From positions 14,973,395 to 15,037,394 of the forward strand of contig OX336345.1 of NCBI GenBank assembly GCA_946902875.1: DNA of 64,000 nt, in the 5' to 3' direction. Of this stretch, positions 36,601 to 48,600 are shown in pieces. The position numbers and the translations under genes are program-made. Numbering within the stretch: position 1 is the stretch's first letter; each line of letters begins with the position of its first letter. The DNA is from Nematopogon swammerdamellus. Lineage: Eukaryota; Arthropoda; Insecta; Lepidoptera; Adelidae. The notes below the pieces were generated by a model that saw nothing but the letters and a program-made list of their open reading frames with translations, had not been told where the DNA came from and did not search any database.

Positions 36601-39600
36601 AGTATCATCATTATGGGGATGAATACAGTATATATATATGTATAGGGTGTGTACTATAACCAAGGGTGAATCCAGAGTTTAAATTGGGGATTCCAAACTT
36701 ATATTCGCAAAATGAATACTCTACCTTTGTGGTTTTTTTTTTTAATTAAATGAAGGAGTATAATGATTGTATTTTTAAACGTGTACCCAGTTGTGTAACT
36801 AATAAAACTCCAATCTACAAACACAACTTTGCTTGTACATAGCATCCGAAAAAATTATGAACACAATAAAATTCTTGTCTGAAATGCACCTCAACCAACA
36901 AACACAACCTTGCTCGTCCTTTACGCCGAAGACGTCCGCCAAAAATATTAAAACAATATAATTCTTACCTGAAATGCATCTCAACTAACAAACACAACCT
37001 AGCTCGTCCATAACGCCGAAGGCGCCCGCCAAAAATATGAAAACAATACAATTCGTGCCTGAAATGCACCTCAACCAACAAACACAACCTAGCTCGTCTA
37101 TAACGCCGAAGGCGTCCGCCAAAAATATGAAAACAATACAATTCGTGCCTGAAATGCACCTCAACCAACAAACACAACCTAGCTCGTCTATAACGCCGAA
37201 GGCGTCCGCCAAAAATATGAAAACAATACAATTCGTGCCTGAAATGCACCTCAACCAACAAACACAACCTAGCTCGTCTATAACGCCGAAGGCGTCCGCC
37301 AAAAATATGAAAACAATACAATTCGTGCCTGAAATGCACCTCAACCAACAAACACAACCTAGCTCGTCTATAACGCCGAAGGCGTCCGCCAAAAATATGA
37401 AAACAATACAATTCGTGCCTGAAATGCACCTCAACCAACAAACACAACCTAGCTCGTCTATAACGCCGAAGGCGCCCGCCAAAAATATGAAAACAATACA
37501 ATTCGTGCCTGAAATGCACCTCAACCAACAAACACAACCTAGCTCGTCTATAACGCCGAAGGCGCCCGCCAAAAATATGAAAACAATACAATTCGTGCCT
37601 GAAATGCACCTCAACCAACAAACACAACCTAGCTCGTCTATAACGCCGAAGGCGTCCGCCAAAAATATGAAAGCAATACATTCTTGCCTGAAATGCACCT
37701 CAACCAAGAAACACAACCTTGCTCTTTCAAAACGCCGAAGACGTCCGCTAAAAATATGAAGACAATACAATTCTAGCCTGAAATGCACACACCAACACAC
37801 CAATGCTTGTGCTTGGCGCCGAAGGCGCCTGCAAAAATTATGAAATAATACAACTTAGTCTGAAATGCACCATGTCCGCGGGGCGGTGGCGGCGGCGCGA
37901 CCGGGAGTAGGTACATTCGGCTCTCATTTTACCTCGGCGGCATTATCACAGAATAGAAAAGAGTCCGGCATTATGCGTGTGTGACATTCGAGGCAGAGGC
38001 GGGCGGCGGCGAAGGGGCGGTGGCGCGGCGCGCGCGGGGGCAGTTGCTCTGTTCACCCGACTCTAAGCCGCCCCTGCCTCACGGAGAGTTCTTTCAGGGG
38101 AGAGGTGAAATTGGCTGTGTCGATGGCTTGTAATGGTTCCGCCGTTTAGGAGGGAAAGGAGCAGACAACGTTTCAGTTAAAAAATCCAAACTTGCCCTAC
38201 CTGTCACAGTCATAATAATTCGTGGCCCCACCCCGAAGTATTGGTCGAAGGTATTGAGGGACCTTCAATAACTTTGACTCATAGGTAAAGCACTGCCTCA
38301 TAGCACAGCGTGTAGGTAAATACGATAGACAAAAATAGTATACTCGGCCTCACCTTCACCCAAATTCGCATAATTACAATAATATTATGTATGCAAAATG
38401 TACAACTGAGATACAATTACCAGTGGCCAATGACCATATTCGTCTGAGCTAGCTGTCTGTCACATCTTCATATTATTATGATGAAACGGTTAACTCACAC
38501 GCAGATAGGCAGACAGGCTGTGACGGACAGACAGGCAGACAGACTGACGGACCCATTTTAATAGGGGCCGTACCAGCATGTCGCCGGCTACGGAGCTATA
38601 CAAACAAATGCCCTACATTCACTAGGTTTCATTAGACTCAATTTTCAATTTGGTGTATACCATTTTGTTTGCTAGAGATTCCAGTAAATAGAAAAATGTC
38701 ATCCCTGTATAATCATAATCACCGTGTTTAATAACCTAGCTGGGCTCATATCCGAGATCAATATGCCGTATTGTATTAAGCCAGCCATGGACGATAGCGC
38801 CATCGCGTCAGTTGGAACCACGTCAGTCCAAAAACTGACCGTGCGTGTCAAATCCGTGAGCCAATATTTGGCGTGACGCCGACCCACGGATTTTCCGGGC
38901 GCACCATAATCCATCGTGGCGTCATGCCATGGCTTCACGCCGTCCGCCCGTGCATGTGCGAACTCACATCCATTTCGGCTCATTTCGTAGATCGGAGCGG
39001 TACGATTGCACGTGCGTGCGCCTAGGGTAGGGTTGCCATAAAGGCACAGGTACTGACCGGGACAATCAAAACCTAGATTATGCATAAATTCTATTAGATA
39101 ATTAGGTAGGCAATGGTTTTGAATGTTCATAACCAATAAATTATAGGCCACAGAAAATTGTCCGATTCAGAACGATTCACGCAGCTCTGTAAACTCACAG
39201 ATAGTTAGCCAAAAGTCTCCAATGAACGTTCGTTGTCTATGTACCTATACACATAATTGACATCTGCGAATGAAATCTACGGACTTATAATGCCTGAAAC
39301 GCACTGTAAGGAGTGTTAGGAAATAAGAAGAAACACTAAGCCCTTTGAAGATTTTTTTTATATACTACTACTACTAATATTAGTATGGATGAAACTAACT
39401 GACTTCTGGTTCCAGACCGGGACATTTGCTGGTCAGGCGGGACGCCGGGACTGAGATTCTAAACCGGTGACAAGTCCCGGTGTACCGAGACGAATGGAAA
39501 TCCTAATCAGAAGACTGACCACAATTTGGAGCGATCGTTCGTGGGCTAATATTTTGGAACCACGCCATTTGTCGTGACGCCAGTTGTAATGAAGTCAATT

Positions 39601-42600
39601 GGCGCCATCGTTCATGGCGGGCTTTAGTGAAGACTACGTTCAATTTCGTTTAACCGTTCACAAGTTATACTCTAAAGCCAGCCATGGACGATAGCGCCAT
39701 CGCGTCAGTTGGAACCACGTCAGTCCAAAAACTGACCGTGCGTGTCAAATCCGCGAGCCAATATTTGGCGTGACGCCGACCCACGGATTTTCCGGGCGTA
39801 CCATAATCCATCGTGGCGTCATGCCATGGCTTCACGCCGTCCGCCCGTGCATGCGCGAACTCACATCCATTTCGGCTCATTTGGTAGATCGGAGCGGTAC
39901 GATTGCACGTGCGTGCGCCTAGGGTAGGGTTGCCATAAAGGCACAGGTACTGACCGGGACACTATATCAAAACCTAGATTATGCATAAATTCTATTAGAT
40001 AATTAGGTAGGCAATGGTTTTGAATGTCCATAACCAATAAATTATAGGCCACAGAAAATTTTCCGATTCAGAACGATTCACGCAGCTCTGTAAACTCACA
40101 GATAGTTAGCCAAAAGTCTCCAATGAACGTTCGTTGTCTATGTATACACATAATTGACATCTGCGAATGAAATCTACGGACTTATAATGCCTGAAACGCT
40201 CTGTAAGGAGTGTTAGAAAATAAGAAGAAACACTAAGCCCTTTGAAGATTTTTTTTTATATACTACTACTACTAATATTAGTATGGATAAAACTAACTGA
40301 CTTCTGGTTCCAGACCGGGACATTTGCTGGTCAGACGGGACGACCGGGACTGAGATTCTAAACCGGTGACAAGTCCCGGGGTACCGGGACGAATGGAAAT
40401 CCTAATCACAAGACTGACCACAATTTGGAGCGATCGTTCATGGGCAAATATTTTGGAACCACGCCATTTGTCGTGACGCCAGTTGTAATGAAGTCAATTG
40501 GCGCCATCGTCCATGGCCGGCTTAAGACTATACAAATATAAACGTAGATACACACGGACAATTTCGTACCTATTAATCCAACTATTTTGTTTGTGAAAAC
40601 GGTTGACAATGACAACGACTTATGAAGTTTAAAATTTCTACCACCTTATTAAAAAAATATAAAAACCGCCTTTAAAAATGTATGAAATAAAAAAAAAACG
40701 AACCCTAGAGTTGAAGGCGGTGCTAAAGAAGGCTACACAAATCAAAAAGGATATCATCCACTCATGTTTTCTTCGATTCGTTCGATTTTTTTTTATTTCA
40801 TACATTTTTGAAGGTGGTTTTTATATTTTTTTAAATAGTTTTTTATTTCACAGTTTTTTTAGTAATTTTTTGCTATTAATGTACTCGGCGGAATCGCTCG
40901 GCCTTCGGTCTCGCGATCCCGTCTCGCTTTCCAATCCGATCTTGACCAAATTGAAATGGGACCATACGGGAAGCAAATAAAAAATAAATCATCAAAATCG
41001 GTTCACTCAGTCGAAAGTGCTGAGGTAAAAACATAAAAAAAATACAGTCGAATTGAGAATCTCCTCCTCTTTTTGAAGTCGGTTAAAAATATTAACGAAT
41101 TGTTAGAAATGAAAAAAAAAAAATTGCATCGGCCGGGAATCGAACCCGGGCCGCCCGCGTGGCAGGCGAGCATTCTACCACTGAACCACCGATGCTTACA
41201 TCTTTCTCTTCAATAAATGCGTACACCTGTCTCGCTCGTTCGTGTATCAACCGATATTGCGAAGGTGGCGGATGACGTCATCAGGGCGGGATTAATATGA
41301 TAGATAGAAATACTTTATTGCTCCAAAACATTTTACAGTAACAAACGAGAAGTAAATTACATGAGGGGCAAAAGCGGACTTATCCCTTACAGTGATTTCT
41401 CCTAGTCAAACTTTTGGATGTTTGAGAGTCGTATGTTGTGAGATGTAAGTAGGTAGTAGCAACAGGCTTGAGTGTGGGAATGTAAAATATAATATAAGCA
41501 AAATAACCATGATAAATAAACTATAATATACTACATATTTAAGTACGTACTAGTTAATTAAAAGTATAAATTAAAAATTGAATAACTTAATAATTGTTCG
41601 CTGCTTGATCGATTGAATCTTGTTCGAATACTTTGCGAAACATGGTGGCCGGTGTTGTGCTGTAATTTACCACAGTTCTTGCAGCACAACGCCGATTACT
41701 CTTTTTACCCCGATTGTGGAGATTCAGCGTGTGAGATATGTATGTATGTAAAATAAAAATTAAAATACATAAAAGTTAACTTTATTATTGCATAAAAGTA
41801 TAAATATGTAAGCGCTGACAACCAACTTTATCAGAGTGAAAGCTTTATGATAATTTTACATTATCATCTTTCTGAAGAATTTAGACGTCGAAACAGCGAT
41901 GAAAATATGAATTTTTTCCTTCCAAAACCAACGGTCAAATTGGCATAGCAGCTAGTTCCGACAGGAACTATAGCTAAACCCCATGGGTGTAGCAAGTGTT
42001 GTAACAATTTAAGACAGGTTTCAAGTAAACATGAAAGAAAGATGGAAAGAAAATTGCACTGGTGAGTGAATAAGGTAAAAACCTTTCCCAATTAACGAAG
42101 ATTGATAAGTTGATAACTATGATAATGATTGATAACTCATGTTGAAGTTTTTATACCTACCTAGGTACACAGATGTAAACATAGCGATCGGTTCCATCGG
42201 TTGCCGACAAGCGCCAAACATCAATATTGCTAATTTGTAAACAAATTTTGTTCACAGCTTCTACGGTCCACCTTGCGCCTATTTCTATTTTACTTTCAAA
42301 GAACATTAATAGCTTCCTCTTGAACCATACTAATTGCACAAGCAACAGAATCGAGGTATATTTTAATAAGCTCTGTATTTCGAAGTAGGTAAGCCAACTT
42401 TTAACAAATCAGAAATATTTGTCTCCTGAAATTTTTTTCAAGAAACTTTTCCATCGTTCGGATTGAATTTAGATCAGTCGAGCCATGGAACCACTCGTAT
42501 TCATGCAGTGAGCGAAAGTGCATGTCGAGAAGGGGAGGCCTTGGCGCAGAAGCGCTGACCAGGTGGGACTGAAACGAAATCTTTTTAGAATGTTTTGATT

Positions 42601-45600
42601 AATAATAATTCATTGCACAGCTGCACTTATCATAATTTAATGCGATAGCGCACAAATATTAATTTCGATAAGATTTACGTGGATGATGGTGACTTTGCAT
42701 TCTGCAAGGCGACCTCATTACGACTAAATTCTTCTATTATAAAAAACCGGTCAAGTGCGAGTTAGACTCGCGCGCCGATCAGTTATTCGTATCAGTAAAT
42801 CATATCATACCACATTATCTTAGGCTTTCGACCTGCCCTTAATTGACTACATCGAGAGACGTATTCATTCTTTAAGGTATCTAAACTTCTTCTTCGAAAC
42901 TTACTTTCTTATTGGCTTACTGTTTTCGAAAAGTATATAATTTTCCTGAACGCAGCTCGGCCTTCGGCCTCGCCCTCAGTGACATACTGTTTTCGATAAT
43001 AATAAATAGTTTCAATTTAGCTCGGCCATCGGCCTCGCCGACTTTTGGAGAAAGTGTATCCATTAACTGAACGCAGCTTTTCTTTCGGCCTCGCCCTCGG
43101 TGACTTATTTTCTTCGAGAAAGTATATCTATTACCTAAAAGCAGTTCGTGTTTTCCGTCCAGTTCACCAAGGTGTGGGCTGACATCACGATAGTAGTAGT
43201 ATCAGGCACAGTGGTCGTTTTTAGAGTTCTGTGCGGATACGGAACCCTAAAAATTAAAATGATGTTCGAAGGAAGTATAGCATTAGTTTGTTCTATCCAA
43301 ATACCTGACTCCTAAGTATAGTTCATTTTAGTGACTGTCGCCTGAACCAGATAACGCCGCGCCCCGCCGGCCGCGAGCGCAGCTGCGTGGACAAAAGCTA
43401 GATAATAATGAATTACACTTTAGAATACAATTTCACATATAGTATTCAATAGCAAAAGCTTAATAAACAACTTTTTTTTCCAGTTTTACAACATTACTCT
43501 CTTGTTTTCACCTCAAAATAACGAAATGCTAGACATAATATAATTTTTCAGATAGAAATGGTGTAATAAAATTGTTACGGCCATAAATATTTTTTTGTCG
43601 ACGCGACATTTATCAAAATGTAAATTGATTTAGTAGAATCGGATGGCGACCTAAATAGTCACTGGAGATAATTTTAGTTCTATAAGTAAATTTAAATATA
43701 TTAAAAGCTTAACACATTTTATAAATCCAACGACGTCCTCGCTTCTAATAAATTAAGCGGCATTACACATTCAGCGTGAGATTAAAACTAGTAAAGCTTT
43801 TTTTAAATTATAGAAATACTTGTGAGAATGTTTACAATAGCTCAATTATAGTAGGTTATAAATTGTCTCTTTTGAAGATAATTAATTAATTTTTAGGAGG
43901 CTTGCTAAAAGAAAACTTGAATAGTAATGAGGATTATACGCAGACGATGCTCGAAATTAGTGAAATTAATAATTAATGTTTTGTATTAAATCCAGTGGAG
44001 AATGACAACATTATATAAGGGTTGTACGTGGATTATATCACTGTTCTGTATGTCAAAGTATCCGACCAAATCTGATAACATAAATTATTAATACCTAATG
44101 ATATTATAATCCCAGCCTCATAATATTTTTTTATTTGTTTTTATTTTTATGGAAACTGACGGTTGACTACAACACCTACAACATCAGTGATGTCAGCCCA
44201 TAACACCGGGTGAACTAGGTGCTGTGTCAGCGCTTCCCTTCATTTCATGTCGGCTACACTGAACTAGACGGAAAACACGTACTATTTACATAGCCATTTC
44301 GACCGACGTTTCATTCATTGTGGTGGTACCAACCCGGGCGGGATAAACCCTACCCCCTAGTAAGGTAAGAAGGGAAGGGACCTACAGTTTTACGTGGATT
44401 CCGAACCACGGTCAACCTCCAACAGTCGAGCGTCACCCATCCAAGTACTGACCGCGCTCAGGGTTGCTCGACCGACCGCACCACTGAGCTACCGAGGCTG
44501 ACAAAATAATCCTCTTCGAGCCTTTGCTTTCTCCGCTGCTGGACACAGTTTTTCCTTTATCTTTGAGTTGACATTCAGTCATAGTCATACATTCCGAGTT
44601 TTATTTAGACCTCAGGGATCATCTGCTCTCTAAAATTAAGGCTAACTTCAAGAACAAATTAAACTCTAGTAATAAGAGTGCATTGCTTTGTGTGTGCAGG
44701 ATACGGCCACATTGCACCAAAGACGCAGTCGGGCAAGGTCGTGACCATATTCTACGCCATCCTCGGAATCCCGCTCATGCTGCTCTGCCTCTCCAACATT
44801 GGTGACGTCATGGCATCCTCATTCAGGTACCTAATTCAATCATTATGAAATAGTGAAATTTTGCCCACTAAAATCCGTCCATAGCGGTCACAATCGTAAA
44901 AGAAAACCCAGAAGATGTCCAAGCACATCTTCTGGGTTTTACAAGCTCATCGTTACATAGAATGCACCACCTTATCTCATGGGGCTGTTTACCTAGATAA
45001 ATCTACATACTCTCAAGATGAGGAACATAAACGTTTACCTAATTTTTAACACACAGTTTCTATTTATCATCTAATAAACCTATATGTATCTCTTTATCAG
45101 GGTTTTTACAAAATAGCAAACTGGCAGCACAGAAAAAATATCATTCTCTAAAACTTTAGCAAGAACACGCGAAGACTGAATTAGCTCAAAAGGTTGGAAG
45201 TTACTACCCAAGTTACAACTCTGAGGTACTCTGATCTTCATAGTCTTCAGACTTATATATTGAATTTGAAACAGATTCCTGTACTGGCGAGTGTGTTGCT
45301 ACGTTTGCACCAGACCACCCAAGAGACGAAGACGACATCGGGCACTTTCACGGCATCCTAGCATGTAAGCCGCTTCTCTCGTTTACAATTTGACAAAAGA
45401 GTTAATACGACGGGAAACTCACTCTTTCTCGTATAAAATGGGCAAGACCTTTTACATCTTGGAAACTAGCTTATTTTAGCCTATGCCATAGGCCACTTGT
45501 TTGGATATTGCAGGGAGAAAAGTAGCCTCTGTTGTCACGATTTAACTTGAAATAGTATCTCACAAAGAACAGACACCTATTTTAACGTAGATCGTGTGAA

Positions 45601-48600
45601 CAGGCACAGGTCGGTGCGCGGGCGCGGCATGTCGACGAGGCGACGCGCGCGACCACTCAGCTCGGCCCTGGAACCGCATTCCTATTCAGACACCGAGTGC
45701 AGGTCTCTGAAGATTTTCGTAAAAAAACTATTGAAATTACAGCAAACAAAATTCTAAAAGGACCTAATTTCTAATCAACCCTTCAAGACTACATTACGAA
45801 ATCAACGTTTTTTTATAGAAATAAGAAAAATAAAGCTGGTTACATAAAATAAATAATTATAATTATAATCATCATACCAGACTGGAGGTCAGTAGTGAGA
45901 GAAGCGAGAGAAGATCCCTAGCAAAGGGACTATCTATGTACGATGTGAAAAGGAATGAAGGCATAGATCGGATGTAGCGGACAAGAAGATGGAATGTGAC
46001 AATATGGTGGTGGTGATGTTGTTGTTGGTACAGGTACCGCGACAGTGGCTATGCCACAACACCAGGAAGCACCAAAACAAAGAAACAGACTCCAGCGAGG
46101 TTCCGTTCCCAGCCACCGGTGACACATCGACACGGTCCTGGTAAACTCTTTCTTTTTCGCTGTTTTCTTCTCCTGAAAAGATACCGTACATAAGGGCGAC
46201 AGGTTCGCCACCTCTCACCTTGGCACGGTCTTTCCACCGAGTTATGCAGCAGGTGGGCTTTCGTGCCTTACTTGCTGCCTGATCCCTTATCTTATCCGAA
46301 TACGTGGTGGTCGGTGTTGTTCTGTAATTTACCAGAGTACTTTCAGCACAAACCCGATTACTCTGCTTACCCCGATTGTCGTGATACGGCGTGTGGTGTG
46401 TTTGTGTCTTCTCCTCGTTGTTCATAGATATATCCACAGCTGGCCAGGGTTTTCATTACTTCTTCACTGGATTTTCACTACCTACTATTTAGCTGTTCTT
46501 ATCACAGATTTTTCATCAATACATTAACTAGATTGGCAATGTGTGACAAGGTCGGTTTAATTCAAACACGTGTTCTTAGAGAAAGTACGATGAAGGCAAA
46601 CAACGTTATTCATTATTTGATTGAAATTAGGTTTATTTACTACAAATGTGTTGATTCTGCTACTATTCCTATAAAAGATTTGGTCACTTGCCGCTACCTC
46701 ACCACTCTTTTCTTGGTTTATTTTTATATATGTAGCTCAACGGACAGAAGTGAAAGTAAACAATCTGAGTAGATAGTATAGAACGAATTTGTGAATTCGT
46801 TCACCAGCTCCGATAGCCGTGATCGTCTAGTGGTTAGGACCCTACGTTGTGGCCGTAGTAACCCAGGTTCGAATCCTGGTCACGGCAGTGCACCGTGCAC
46901 TGTCACGGCGGAGCATTTTTTTATTTATTTAAAAATTTATTATTGGCATGCGGAATAGTAGTAATCAATAATTACGCATTTTAGAATTTCTTCTAACAGA
47001 AAATAAATAAAACATGAAAATAATTAAATTTCGTAAAGTTGGGCGAAGGAAGAATATGAATGAAATAACGGAAACCCGTGGCAATGAATAAGATGTCTCG
47101 TCTAACATCAATGCGTATTCACGACAGGTGAAGGCGTGAACCGCACACGCAGTTTCCAGACGGAGGCGGACCGATCTCCTATTCCGCACCGCCGACATAC
47201 TCGGGACCACTTTCCTGACGAAGGCCTAGAAGGTACGGTAGATATTTATATAAACGATTCCAGATTACAATGTAATTTCAGGAGCTATTTTATTAGATAC
47301 CTACAACATTCTGAGTTTTTTTCTGCTCTCATACCATTTTGCCTTCTTGTAAAACTAAAGTAACCTATTGTCACAGAGGAATTCCCCAAAATCTCCCTGC
47401 CCCTGCGGGACCTGCAGTCCGCACTGTACGACCTAGAAAGGCACGAGCGGTGTCAGCCCGGAGACCTGCGCAGTACCTCACTCCCCAGGCCCCCGAGGCA
47501 CCATCAAGACCACAGGCGGAAGTTCGACTATAGAGACCGAGACAGGGATCCTTACGGCCGCGATCGTGAGAGCAACGAAATGCACAACCTGGGTGATGTC
47601 GACTATGACAACTTTAGAGAGAGACAGGCGCGATTGAGAAGAAATGTGGAGGAATATGAAGATAGAGAGTACGATTACGATCCAGATGACGACTTTGACA
47701 TGGATAGACCGAGAGTAAGAAGGCAGTTTGACCGCGAACGCCGGGGTGATCGAACACAGGAGTATTACGACAGAAGGGCAGAACGCGAGTATCCAGATTA
47801 CTGCGAACCGGACAGAAGAAGAGCTCGGAGTATGATGTATGAGGCGGAAAGAAGATGTTACGACGACGATATGCCCCCGAGAAGGCAGTACAGGAGACTG
47901 GATACGAGAGATGAAACGGGGAGGAGGCCCTATCGAGGCGTGAGTATTTACTTAGCAAGGACATTTTCCTAATAGTTGTTAAGAATTTGCTTGATAAACG
48001 AATTCAAATTAAATTTATTTGACTATATATTATGCACTAGTAATGGTTTTCCATGCATAGAGGAAAACAACTGGACTGGAACATAATCATAATTTGATAA
48101 CTTTAAAATTACGACTGTTCATGTTTGTAGCCCGCTTATGGACGTAAATTAACATTCGATTGAAATCTCTAAGAAACGGCCGAAGAGACACACTGACATG
48201 GCACCTAGTTCACCAAGGTGTTATGGGCTGACATCACGGATGTAGTAGGTTTTCTCAATGGTTTCTTTGTCGCACCGCTAGAGTGTGGAACTGTCTTCCG
48301 GCGAGTGTATTTCCTGAATCCTTTAACCTGGGTGTCTTCAAGCGTAATATTAACGGGCTAGACAGCCTAGCAACAGTCCGCAAATCTGCTGGCATGGCAC
48401 CTAACTGAGCGTGGTTTCGCGAGGAGAGGTGATTTTGGCTCTGTCGTCTGCACCATTGGTCCCTCGGCACAGCCATCCATGCTGGTTTACATAAAAAAAG
48501 ATGATGTAGCCAATCGGTTCCATAAAAAAAATTATATGTATCACTTATATCTATTTAAAGATAGATATAAGTGGCCACCTTCGTATATGAAGCAGTGAAA

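Noticed and set aside
36985..37803. Long minus-strand frames of 272 and 238 codons and a 240-codon plus frame
   Set aside because: They run through the 90-bp minisatellite. The unit is a stop-free multiple of three, so several frames stay open by arithmetic. No start context, introns or family similarity.
38699..39151. 150-codon minus frame in the TTAA element
   Set aside because: The second copy of the element breaks the frame, and the protein shows no transposase features or homology I recognise.
45703..45760. Read-through of K2P exon 6 (SLKIFVKKLLKL)
   Set aside because: Leads to a stop within about 20 codons and cannot join the next exon in frame. The donor at 45703 with exon 46034-46140 keeps the whole gene open.
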